Below, piece after piece: positions 36,225-47,248 of a stretch of 64,000 bases of DNA. The stretch covers positions 35,793,001 through 35,857,000 of the forward strand of contig NC_091695.1 of assembly GCF_041296265.1 (NCBI RefSeq). Direction: 5' to 3'. The stretch comes from Equus caballus (lineage: Eukaryota > Chordata > Mammalia > Perissodactyla > Equidae). Positions within the stretch are counted from its first letter, which is position 1. Every line of letters begins with the position of its first letter. The notes under the pieces are model-generated. The model was given only the letters and a program-made list of their open reading frames with translations. It was not told the DNA's origin and ran no database searches. The translations under genes and the position numbers were made by a program.

Positions 36225-38408
36225 ACTTTGGCATAAAATGGGGAACTGGAAAACCTTTGAGAACTTTTTTAGTGTTTAAAAGGAGAAAACACAGGCCCAG
36301 AGGAAAAGTTGTGGATAATTTTTGAGGGGCCTATACTATCTTATTTGATCCATTCAGAAAGTCATATATGAGCAGTCTACAGAAGGCTCCTGAGTTGAGT
36401 GGTTCCCATGTAACTTTGTTGAACATGCCAGGTCTTGAGGAAGTGAGGGGCCACCAGTCAAGAATAATTGTAATACTTGGTCTTCTGAGAGTGATCCTGT
36501 CCATATTCTTCCTAATAAACATATCTCTTCAGATTTCGTTCCTTGCCCTATAATTACACTGAACTTTTCCAAAGTCATCTAAGAAAATATAAGGAAGGCT
36601 TATACATGAATATCATAAAGAAGAGGGGCATGCCAAAAGGGTTACTTTTTCATTTACTTTTTCCATTTCTTTCTTTTTTTTTCACTTTCTAAGCAGGATC
36701 AAATGGAGATAAGTATGGGGAGGGAGAGTATCTGATGCCAAGAATGACATCTGAAAAAACCAAAGGAAGGGAGCCCAGATAAACTTTATCCAAAACAAAA
36801 GAAGAAAGCTTACGAGTCCTTGATAAATAAGAAGCAGCTAAAAACAAGGTTGAATTAGAAATGATAGACTCTAGGGTGATTGAGTAAAACCATGTGACAA
36901 TTAAAGGTGCTCGGGGATTAGAGACAGTATCACTGGTTTAGCATATTTCTCTGTGTACAGTAGGATCTTCTGGGGTAATTTTGTCTCTTAGGCATCAGCG
37001 GGCAAAAGCTTTGCAGTGGTCACCATCCAAACACTGAGATTTCCCTTCCCTCAGTTGCAACAGCATATATTGCAAAACACTTTAATATCTCCTTATTTCT
37101 TCCTCCTAAAAGATGAATTCTCTTCATTTTGTCTCACTTATTTGGCAAGCAATCAGCATTACCTCCTTTCTGCTCAATTCCTGAAAGAGTATGTCAAAAG
37201 ATGTGGTGATCATGTTATTTACAGCATGTTCAATTACACTGTCATTGCCCTGTCCATTTGTACAATAATGTGTCTGACATGGTCTCTGCCAGTTTAGAGA
37301 TCTTTTGTGATCTGTTATTGCAAAAAATATGAAGAGGTCTTCCCTAATCTCTAACTTCCTGCCTACATCCAGCTGGTGATCACCCATAAGAATTTATCTC
37401 TGCCTTTCTCATACCACATATCATCTCTCGTTTTGTATTATATTTCTATGGGCTCATTTCTCTCTCTTCCAGGCCTATAGGCTCGTTATTGGATAATTTA
37501 CATCATCCAAAATACCAAGTATAGTACTCTTCACTCTATAGTTTTTTAGAAATAAGATTAATGTAGCAGTGAACACGTTTTAGTGAGCGGTTCAGTGGAG
37601 ATACTTAAGATACGGCTCTGGAGCTAGACTGCCTGGATTTGAATCTCAGTTCTTCCCTTCATGGTTTGTGTGACCTTATTTCCTCCTCTGATCCAAGTCT
37701 CCTTATCTGAAAAATGGGAATGATAAGAGTACATATCTCATGAAGTTGTTAAAAGTTAAAATAAGATGAAACATAAAAGCATGCAGAATAACACCTGGAA
37801 CATAGTACACACTGAATAAATATTAGCTACCTAATAAGATGCCTTGATTTTCAGGAAAATTCAATCATATTAGAAGCAAAGACAATTAAGTAAATCAAGT
37901 AGCTTGGGGTTTTGGAAAAAATGGCCAGTGAGAAGCCAGAATACCCAATAATGTCTTAGAAATATTGTTTGTAAAGGTGTTTCTAGTAATATCTTGGGCT
38001 ATATGGTCAAAGAAACCAATAATACTAGATAAAAACTAAAACACTTTTTTCATTGCTGAGCCAGTGAGAAAAGTACAGAAATGACATGAAAAGCACAAAC
38101 CAAAGAGGGTATTGGGCTGGATCCATCATTTTGCCAGGATGGACCTACAAATCTCTGGTAGGCTCAGTCCTGGGTTTTAATGAGCAAATCTATGTGGGGT
38201 AGGAGAAAAAGACAATGTGTGAGATTGTCTTAGAGACGGTACCCCTTCTCTCTAAGGCCACTGAAAACAGGGACTCTCAATGGGTGACATTCTCAGAGGG
38301 CACACCAGAAAAAAAAACTACTTCACAAAATGAGACAATTATCCACACACCTTTCTCAGCTTTAGTTTGAGAGAAAGACAAGCAGTAAAAAAAAAGTCTT
38401 TCCTGATA
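36225..38408. repeat. Duplicated non-coding block P, copy 2
   Basis: Collinear with 493-2884, beginning at ACTTTGGCATAAAATGGGG, and lacking the ERE of copy 1. It carries the MIR at 37595-37845. The sequence to its left does not match the sequence left of copy 1, so 36225 is a true junction. No gene was called. Confidence 0.75.
37595..37845 (+). mobile_element. MIR SINE, sense (duplicate copy)
   Basis: CGGCTCTGGAGCTAGACTGC, then GGATTTGAATCTCAG, TGTGTGACCTTATTTCC and CACCTGGAACATAGTACACA. It is closer to the MIR consensus in places than its partner at 2050-2310. Confidence 0.85.
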
Positions 38409-38646
38409 ATTTTTTTTTTCCTAAGGAAGATTTGCCCTGAACTAAAATCCATTGCCAATATTCCTCTTTTTGCTTGGGGAAGATTCACCCTGAGCTAACA
38501 TCTGCACCAGTTTTCCTCTATTTTGTATGTGGGTGGCTGCCAAGTATGGCAGCCAATGAGAGGTATAGATCCATGCCCAGGAACTGAACCCCGGCCGCCA
38601 AAGCGGAGTGCGCCAAACTTAACAACTAGGCCATGGGGCCGGCCCC
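38409..38646 (-). mobile_element. ERE SINE at the P/L1 boundary
   Basis: A reverse-strand ERE running from TTTTTTTTTCCTAAGGAAGA to GGGGCCGGCCCC. It contains two GAGCTAACAT-type tracts, CACCCTGAGCTAACATCTGC among them. The corresponding place in unit 1 (about 2885) has no SINE. Confidence 0.96.
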
Positions 38647-41120
38647 TTAAATTTATTTTTATTGGTGTAAATTGACCTTATATTGTGTAAGTTTCAGGTG
38701 TTCAGTGTATTGATTTGATACATTTACATTTTGCAGTATGCTTGCTACCCTAGCATTAGCTAACACCTCTATCATGTCACATAAGTAGATTTCTTTTTTT
38801 GTGGTGAGAACAATTAAGTTCTGGCTTATTCAGATTTTGAAATATAATGCTGTATAACTGAAATTGATATACTATTATAAACCAATATTGCTTCAATAAA
38901 TAACAGATATCTAGTCTCTTAGGAACTTTGAAGTTTATAATAGAACATTGTTGTCTATAATCACAATGCTGTGCATTAGATCTCTAGGATTTATCTAGTA
39001 GTTACAAGTTTGTACCCTTAAATAACATATCTCCAATTCCACCACCCGCCAGTCTCTGGTAACCACCATTCTGTTTGCTGTTTTTATGAGTTTGGCTTTT
39101 TTAGAACCCACATATAAGTGATATCATCCAGTTTTCTCATACTGTATCTGACTTATCTCACTTAGTGTAACACCCTCAGGTCTGTCCATGTTGCGGCAAA
39201 TGGGAGGATTTCATTCTTTCTCATGACTCAGTGATATGCCAGTGTGTGTGTGTGTGTGTGTATAATGTCTACTTTATCCATTCAAGTATTGACAGACTCT
39301 TAGGTTGTTTCCATATCTTTGCTATTGTGAATAATGCTGCAATAAGCATGGGCATGAGGATATCTTTTTGATATATATTTTTTCATTTTCTTTGGATATA
39401 TATCCAGAGGAGGAATTGCTGGATAAAATGGTAGTTCTATTTTTAATTTTTTTTGGAAATTTAATACTTTTTTCCATAGTGGCTGAACCTTTTACATTCC
39501 CATGACAGCGTATGAGGGTTCCCATATCTCCACATCCTTGCCAACAGTTTCTCTCTTCTCTTCTTGATAATAAACATTCTGAGAGGTGTGAGATGATATC
39601 TCATTGTGTTTTTGATTTGCATTTCCTTGATGATTAACTACATTGAGCATCTTTTTATGTTCCTTTTGGCCATTGAATGTCTTCTTTAGAAAAAATGTCC
39701 ATTTAGTTCCACTGCCCATTTTTAAATCAGGTTCCTTGATATTTGTTATGAAGTTGCAAGCGTTCATTAAATACATTAGATCATAACTTCTTATCTGATG
39801 AATGGATTGGAACTATTTTCTCCCATTCTGTAGGCTTCTTTTCATTTTTTTAAATTGTTTTTTGCTGTATAGAAGCTTTTTACTTTAATGTATTCCCGCT
39901 TGTTGATTTTTGTTTCTGTTGCTTGTGCTTGTGGTGTCATATCAAAAAAATCATTGCCAAGATCAGTGTCAAGGAGCTTTGCCTCTATTTTTTCTTCTAA
40001 GAGTTTTATGAGTTTAGTTCTTATGTTAAAATCTTTAACTCATTTCGGGTTAAGTTTTGTGAGCAGTGTAAGTAACGGGTCTGGAGTTTTCTCTGCTTTT
40101 GTGGGTAGATCTGCTGCACTCTTCTTGCTCCCTCTTGTGGCTGAAATCCTAAACTATTCTGTGTTCTCTGGTTTTTGTCGCTCACCAGGCTGGCTACTGG
40201 AAATCTCTTTTTTGTTTTCCAGAAGGTGGCACTACTGCTCACGTTTGTGGTTTCTCCCTTTTCCATAGGCTGTTTCCTTTTTTTCTGAGAGCACTCAGTT
40301 TACCAGATTTTCTCTCCCTGCTACATTCAGGAATGTACACAAGGAGCCAGCTGCAGATGAGGAGGAGGTGTGGATTTAACAATGGGAGCTTGTTGGTTCG
40401 CATGGATCTGGAGGGGAGATGCTCTGGTGAGATACTCCTAGAGGCTCATGAGTGGGCTTCCTACTGAAATCCTGAGCCCCTGTGCCCCTTTAACTCCCTT
40501 TGGTATTTCTCTCTATCTCTTACCTGATTTCCCTTCTCCCTACACTCATGGTCTACCTGGTCAGTAGTCTACATAACCCTAGAGAGAAAGGATTTCCTCA
40601 TCTGTGTCTTGCACTGCCAGGGTAGCTGGGTGCTCATTCACGGCTCTTTCCCTGTGCAGGAGTGTTTGCCACTGCTGAGTAGTTCAGCCCATGCAGTGTT
40701 ATCTTGAAGAGGGTGGTGCTGGGGAAGCTCCTTTTAGTGTCTCCACTGTGACCAGCTCACACTTTTTTTCTGCTCCAGTTGTGAACTGGCTTTCCATTTC
40801 AGGAAGACTGGGCTTCAACAAAGTCTCTCTCATTCATGGTTGTCATCACACTCTCCAGGAGTTATGTGGCCATAATCAAGATGGTTTTAGGAAGGTTTAT
40901 TGGCTCCTTCTGGTTCTGCATCCCATACAAAGATCTGTCTGCCTATTACTGGATGCACAGGTGGGTGAGATTCCTCCTGGACCCGTGGCATTTAGTGCTA
41001 GATATTACAACTTCCACAAAGGCATTTGTTGGTGGATGGATGTCAAATTCATTGTTACAAAAATGGAACAAAAAGAAGGACAATAACAGGACAATAAATA
41101 ACAAGTGTTGGATTACTATT
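38647..41120 (-). mobile_element. Antisense L1 upstream of OR copy 3, internally deleted
   Basis: The partner of the L1 at 2885-5330. The 3' UTR and ORF2 end come first (CCATTCAAGTATTGACAGAC, AATAATGCTGCAATAAGCAT). The same internal jump near 40075-40090 follows (GTAACGGGTCTGGAG to TTTTCTCTGCTTTTGTG), then the 5' UTR-like segment to about 41120. A short GT run lies at 39242-39261. No open L1 frame remains. Confidence 0.8.
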
Positions 41121-42800
41121 GCCACTCCTTCCCCTCATAAATTTTAATCTCATCCATCTACTTATGTGGATTTGCAGCCTACATATTGTCATTATTGTGA
41201 CTTCAAAAAACACCAAGTCAACATTTTTATCAAAGGAGATTCTGGGTTGGTGTCACCCCCAAAGTGTTTGACAGATGTCATATGAATCATTTCTGAAGCA
41301 ATACATTTTAAACATAAGAATCATAGATTCCTAGAGATAACTTTTAAAGAAACACGAACTTAAGATGAAAAATATCACTGGGCACCCAAATAAACAGGGC
41401 GCTTGAATAAGAGGCAGTGATATCATTAAACTATGGAATCAGACTTGCAAAACTATGTATTTGAATTATAGATAATAATAACTTAAATAAGTATGTTGAA
41501 TATGTTTAAATAAAGGATGCTATGGAAAGTATGATGAAACAATAAAGGACTAACCAAACTGACTCTTTGGGAAAGGAACAAAATGGAAACTCTTGAGAGA
41601 AAATCAAATATTATAATTGAAATTTGAAATTAATGGATGAATTAAACTGGTCTGCTACCAGTTCTCCTTCTGTACTGATGGCAGACATCTTGAATTTATT
41701 TTCTAATGAATCTCTTCCTTACTTCAGAATTCTTCTCAAAACAGTGCACCATGAAGCAATGAGTGATCAGATTTTGGGAAATGATCCCTTTTAACTTATT
41801 TCTCAGACTTACCTTATGCTTCTATGGGAATTTTCTCTTTGCACTCATTTTTGGAACTAGGAGACTGGGAAATGGTTAGAAATAAGGAAAATATTCTTGT
41901 CGGCTAATGCTGACAAATATTTATAGTGCATAGACATAGACATAAGTTACTTCATTAATTCCACAGCCCGTTTTAAGGGAAATCTCCAAGACTTCTACAT
42001 TTACCTGTATACACAACTCTCACACTACATTTGACATCTATTTTCTAGCTTTCACAGCTTCCCATGATTTTCTTTGTAGTTTGAGTTCATCTGAACAAAA
42101 ATGTGTTTGTGGTGGGAGGTGTTCTAATGACCATCTGGAGAGATGCCAGCTATAGCATCTCGAAGGGGGCAAACAGTGCCCAATGAAAAATATTGGTTTT
42201 GTTATTTACCATTTGGCCTGAACACTTAGTGTTTACCTTCCCTAGACTGGCTTCAATGAGAAAACAGAAAGAACTTCCAGAAATCCCGCCTGAGTCTCTT
42301 AATCCCCATGTCCATTGCCTAAACATCCAAACTCCTACTTGAGTTCAAGTCATTTTACTATGTAGGAGAAGCCATGAACCTAGGAACTGTGAATAGAATC
42401 AACGGTGATTGAGAATCTAATAAAACCACACGCGACAGTGGAAGTGGTGGCTGTTTGCAGGGTAGAGGGTCAAGAGTTTCCAATAGATTTTCAAAAGTAT
42501 CCATGACCCAAAGAATATCAAGAATCATTGTCCTAGACAATTTGACTCATGAATATCTCTGATTCACAGAAACAAAAATTGGCACTTGCAAGAAAGGGAG
42601 CATAATGGCTCTTACAGCGTTGTCGTGTCTAACTTCTCAGAAGCCTTCCTAGAGTCAAAAGTTGGTTAAGTCACATCCATTTCCAACGTGCTTCTTGGTT
42701 TGTGTCTATACCCACCAACCCATTGCACTATTCTTATATCTCTCCAAGAGTTATGAAAGCAGAAAGACAGTTATGGAATTGTCCATCTTCCCTAATTATA
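41121..42800. repeat. Shared upstream flank of OR copy 3
   Basis: Collinear with the upstream flanks of the other units, but with about 460 bp missing near 41650. There AATTAAACTGG runs directly into TCTGCTACCAGTTCTCC. No gene was seen. Confidence 0.65.
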
Positions 42801-42830
42801 GATTATTTGAATATTAATTCCCAAGGAAAT
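42801..42830 (+). promoter_or_regulatory. Candidate OR promoter pair, unit 3
   Basis: GATTATTTGAATATTA is followed by ATTCCCAAGGAAAT, the best O/E-like inverted repeat of the four units. The homeodomain core is changed from TTAATTGA to TTATTTGA. It lies about 520 bp before the dead gene's ATG. Confidence 0.4.
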
Positions 42831-43565
42831 TTTAAAGAGCATCTACTCCATCATCCTCCTTTGACATATGAGGCCCAGGATGATTCAGGGGCTTCTTGAG
42901 GCATTGAGTTAATATTAGAGTGATTCCTGAGCAGAATCATTCTGTTTCACCATATAGAGTGATGACAGTATTTTCTTAATTTAGGCTATTTCCAATTTTC
43001 ATATACTACTTAAATATGAAATGGAAAAACATGAAATTCAGACATTTTAGGAGACAATGTACAAATGATGTCCATTACTCTCCTTTGAGCCCAAAGAGAG
43101 AATGATAGTATTTATCCAAAAGAAGTTTTCTATTAAGGTTGGTGATTATACATGGACATATGCAGAGATTACACAAGGTTAGCTCAACTTTATGATTCAA
43201 GGTTGTATATCTAGTCACCTGCTTTCCTGGAAAAATGAAGAGTATTTCTTTGTGTTTTTTGAGGATGAAAACATTTCCTTATCTCATCTTTTTCTCAGCA
43301 GATGATATCAAGCAAGTCCATGTAAGCAGATAGAAATCACTCATCTGTGGTCATGTTTGTTCTTCTGGGACTCTAAGATGAAAAAGAGGTGCAGCTTGTC
43401 CTCTTCCCAATCTTTCTAGGTATCTATCTTGTGACCCTAATCTGGAATCTGGGTGTCATCATCCTAATCAAGATGGACTCACACCTGCACGCACCTATGT
43501 ACATTTTCTCAGTTTCCTGTCATTTATAGACATTTGCTATTCTTCCACCTACCCAAGGATGTTTT

Positions 43566-43575
43566 CAGACTTCTT
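43566..43575. repeat. L1 target-site duplication, left copy
   Basis: CAGACTTCTT, matching CAAACTTCTT at 44453-44462 with one difference. In intact paralogs the site reads CAGACTTCTTAAAAG. The nick would therefore fall at TTCTT/AAAA, a good L1 endonuclease site for an antisense insertion. Confidence 0.85.
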
Positions 43576-44452
43576 TTTTTTTAATTGCAGTAACATTGGA
43601 TTATAACATTATATAGCTTTCGGATGTACATAGTAATATATTTTGAATTCTGTGTAGATTACATCATGTTCACCACCCAGAAATTAATTATAGTCCATCC
43701 CCTCACATCTGAGCCTAGTCACCCCTTTTGCCCTCCCCCCCTTCCCCATGGTAACTACCAATCTAATCTCCATTGCTATGTGTTTGTCATTGTTTTTATC
43801 TTCTACTTATGAGTGAGATCATACGGTATTTGACTTTCTCCCTCTGACTAATTTCACTCAGCATAGTACCCTCAAGGACCATCCATGTTATCACAAATGG
43901 CCAGATTTCATCATTTCTTATGGCTGAGTAGTACTCCATTGTGTATAAATACCACATATTCTTTATCCTTTTGCCCCTTGATGGGCACCTAGGTCACTTC
44001 CAAGTCTTGGCTATTGTGTATAATGCTGCAATGAACATAGGGGTTCATGTCTCTTCATGCCTTTGTGTTTTCAAGTTCTTTTAAATGTCCAAAATTAAAG
44101 ATAAAGAGAGAATCCTAAAAGCAGCAAGAGAAAGGCCACAAGTGACATACAAAGGAAAGCCCATAAGGCTGTCTGCAGACTTCTCAGCCGAGACCCTACA
44201 GGCGAGAAGAGAAGGGCACGATGTATTTAAATTGCTAAAAGGAAAAAATCTACAGCCAAAAATACTCTATCCATCAAGGTTGTCATTCAGAATGGAAGGA
44301 GAGATAAAGAGCTTCCCAGACGAGCATAAATTAAAGGAGTTTATCACCAAGAAACCAGTTCTACAAGAAATGCTAAAGGGACTTATTTAAGTGGGAAAGC
44401 GATGACCACAAATAGAGATAAACAAATTATCAAAAAAACAACAAAAAAAAAA
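43576..44452 (-). mobile_element. L1 insertion with inverted 5' segment (twin priming)
   Basis: The left 500 bp is the antisense L1 3' end: a T run, then TGTTCACCACCCAGAAATTA, CTCCATTGTGTATAAATACC and AATGCTGCAATGAACATAGG. At about 44080-44092 the polarity flips. From 44085 to 44390 the + strand encodes 101 codons of ORF1 C-terminal domain, including KIKDKERILKAARERPQ, RLSADFSAETLQARREG, PKILYPSRLSF and GEIKSFPDEHKLKEF. It stops just after ORF1 in an A-rich linker. The open ORF1 piece indicates a fairly young copy. The missing part is roughly the whole ORF2 except its end. Confidence 0.92.
44085..44390 (+). other. L1 ORF1p C-terminal fragment (open, within the insertion)
   Basis: This is the nucleic-acid-chaperone C-terminal domain of LINE-1 ORF1p, 101 codons ending in LQEMLKGLI and a stop. 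It lacks the coiled coil and RRM start, has no promoter, and is a passenger of the twin-primed insert rather than a gene. Confidence 0.85.
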
Positions 44453-45130
44453 CAAACTTCTTAAAGGTTGGAAAAACAATTTCATTCATTGGCTGTACCA
44501 CCCAGTATTTTGCTGGGTCCTGGGTGGAAAAGACTGAGTACTGCCTCTTGGCTGCTGTGGCCTATAACATATGTTGCTATTGGTAGGCCTCTGCAGTACC
44601 CAGCCATCATGGCTCCTGGTGTCTGTGGGAAGATAGCTGCTGGGGTCTATGGGAGTCATGTCCTTGGTAGCTATTTCAAACAATTACTTGAATTCTTCTC
44701 TACTACTGTGGGCCCAATATTATTCCAAATTTCTTCTGTGACACACTCCAGATTATTAACTTGTCTTGCTCCAAACCCTTCATAAGCTAAATGATTCTAT
44801 TTCTGGTATGTATTTTCATTGAGTTCAATTCTCTCCTACTTATCATCTTATCGTATGGATTCATCGCAGCTTTCATCCTGAAAATATCTTCTATCAGAGG
44901 CAGAGCCAGGGCCTTCAAAGCCTGTGCCTCCCACCTGGCAGCTGTGACAATCTATTATGGCACAAGCCTCTCCAAGCTCTAGCCACTTCTAGAAGCTGGA
45001 CAAGGTGCTGTCAGTGTTCTATGTTACCTTTATCCTCATGTTAAACCCTCTTATTTATAGTATGAGGGACAAGGAAATCAAACAGGTGCTTAAGAGGGTG
45101 GTAAAAAGGCTAACACTTTTACCTCAGTAT

Positions 45131-46834
45131 GAACAATATTTGTGCAGGAGTTCTTTTCCCTGTAGGGTGACAAGGAAAAGAATATGTATGTGACTTTTTG
45201 TAGGTCACAAGATCACTAGGTAGAGAGAAGTGAAAACCTGGCTCCTTGATTCCTGGTGCCATTATGTTTAGCTGTCACCACCAAGTGATCTTTTGGGGCA
45301 GTGTCACCAACACTGAATTCACTTTAAATGGCCTTTGTCCTTGATGAGACCAAGATATCTAAAACCCTATGTTTTGAGAATTTAGGTTCTGAAAAATACT
45401 ATATGTAGAGAAATGACAAGAACCTAGGAAGCCTCACAGATAGTTTTTTCCTCATTGATTTTCTTTATTTCTTTTATTTACTTTTAATTGTGAAGCATTT
45501 ATTTGTATTTCAGTAAAATAAAATAATCTGTAAAATTTGGTATGTAAAAATTAAAGACAAATTTTTTTGGAAATTATTATATTGCCGGTCATTCTTGCAC
45601 TGGGGCAACATCCAGGTGTGAATTTTCCTGTCAGGGACAGGTTACCCTCATCCAAGGTTTCAGAGCAGATCACTGGCACACATGCCAGTGCCAGAACCCA
45701 GAGGCTGTGGCCCTGCCCCGTAGGAAATCATGCCATGTGTGCCTCACAGGGCTGCTGTGATTATTGATTCTGATCAGGCAGTTGAGAAAATGCGTGTATG
45801 CATATATCTAAAATGAAAGTGCTTTGTAAACATTGAAGTGTCCACAAGTCTAATTTATTGTTATCAAGCTATACTACCAGCAAGCTGTGTCATCTTTGGC
45901 ACATCTCTTAGCTCCTCTGGCTTCAAGTTCCTCACTTGAAAACGATGGTATTGAACTAGAAGATCTCTAGGTCTTTTCCAGCTCAAATGACTCTAAGTTT
46001 GTTATAAGAAAAGCTATAATTATGCGGTAGTAATAGGATCATAGGGAAGTGGGGAATTGAATCAGAAGGGACATGGTAAATTGAGGCATGAAATTATCAG
46101 GGAAAAAACTCCACGACAACCGTGACACCAGAGAACAAGTATCTGGAGAATTTTCTCCCTCTAATTGTTCTTTCTCCTTTCAGCTCTGCCCGAGTAACAC
46201 ATTTAAGAGGATCCCTAGTTGTGGCCATCTGTCTGGCTGTGAGCAGACAGCCAATTTCATGGCCAAAAGCATCCATCTTGGAGTGCAATAAGAACACTCG
46301 GAAAATTCCTTTGAAAAAGAGCTAAGCAATTTCAACCTTTGGCAAGAACTGTTTCTTCCTGGAGGGTCTGGAGGAAGGTGAGAGGGTTTGCTTTATAGAA
46401 AACAGTGGTCTGTGCTTTCTCAATATCCATGTAATTCTTCCAATAAGATCTAAGTGGAACAAGGTTTGTGGTCCTCAGTCGCTCTCATTTTTAGCTCCTC
46501 CCTCTCTTACTTCTACACCCTTCCTCAGATCCTTTCTCTTTACTCAAATTCTCTAAACTTCAGTGGAAATAATCATCTCTAATCTAAAATGTCAGCATTA
46601 CTCTGGGGTGAGGGGTGGATTTTGAGTTCTAGCTCTGCAATTTCTCAATGATGTTATCCCACTGTTAAATTCTGTTTTCACCTGCAAAATTTGGATAATA
46701 GGATTATCTAGCATCTAATGCGACAATGTCTATAAAGCCAAACACACTGTAGAAGTTAATAATTGAGCACTGAATAAAAAATAATAATTTGCTCAATTTT
46801 GGGGGATTTAACTAAGATCAAAACATGCTTTTCT
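45131..46834. repeat. Downstream flank of OR copy 3, with replaced segment
   Basis: It starts collinear with the other units and has a polyA signal at 45517-45522. At about 45572 it leaves the shared sequence. After about 150 bp of unrelated DNA it rejoins at 45720 (TAGGAAATCATGCCATG), equivalent to about 11725 in unit 1. Roughly 2.1 kb of flank, including the purine tract and antisense MIR, is missing. A MIR-like piece lies at 45880-45995. No gene was seen. Confidence 0.7.
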
Positions 46835-47248
46835 AAGGATGCTCACTCTAGGCACTTTTATCCAATATAATGTTGGAAGTTTTAACCAGAGCAATTAAGG
46901 AAGAAAAGGAAATAAAAGGTATCCAAATTGGAAAGGAAAGAGTAAAACTGTCACCGTTTGCAGTGACATGATTTTACAACAGAAGACCCTAAAGAATCCA
47001 TCAAAAAAGTATTAGAAATGAAAAACGAGTACAGCGAAGTTGAAGAGTACAAAAGCAACATAAAAATTCAGTTGCATTTCTATACACTAACAATAAACTT
47101 GCAGAGAGAAAAATCAAAAATAAAATCTCATTTACAATTGCAACAAAACAAAAACATACCTAGAAATAAATTTAACTGAGGAAGATATTTTTGAAAGAAA
47201 TTGATGAAGCCACAAAGAAATGGAAAGCTATTACATGCTCATGGATAA
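46835..47248 (+). mobile_element. Sense L1 ORF2 fragment
   Basis: TGTTGGAAGTTTTAACCAGA, GAAAAGGAAATAAAAGGTAT and CAGTTGCATTTCTATACACT are L1 ORF2 reverse-transcriptase tracts read on the + strand. It ends at ATGCTCATGGAT and is joined head to head to the antisense L1 that follows. Confidence 0.85.

Larger units (their letters stand above)
43320..45130 (+). pseudogene. Olfactory receptor pseudogene, copy 3, split by L1
   Basis: This is a relic of the same subfamily as copies 1, 2 and 4. The second codon is TAA and a further stop replaces serine in LGLSDEK. One T is lost in the PMYFFLS run (ATGTACATTTTCTC). Three bases are lost in the SSS run. An L1 of 877 bp interrupts the SDFLK codons at 43576. 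The DRY motif is destroyed by a small deletion (GCCTATAACATATGTTGC). Later frames are shifted repeatedly, and the normal stop codon has become TAT at 45128. The end is still recognisable as [20 protein letters not shown]. The stop codons probably predate the L1, since that insert still has an open ORF1 fragment. Confidence 0.95.

Noticed and set aside
36368-36553. 61-codon frame with a hydrophobic stretch (VILGLLRVILSIFFLI), considered as a membrane-protein relic
   Set aside because: The corresponding part of block P copy 1 (about 640-800) is interrupted, so there is no conserved coding signal.
43566-44462. Reading the sense ORF1 part and the antisense 3' end as two separate L1 insertions
   Set aside because: A single target-site duplication flanks the pair, there is no T or A tail at the internal junction, and the paralogs give one clean empty site; one twin-primed event is simpler.
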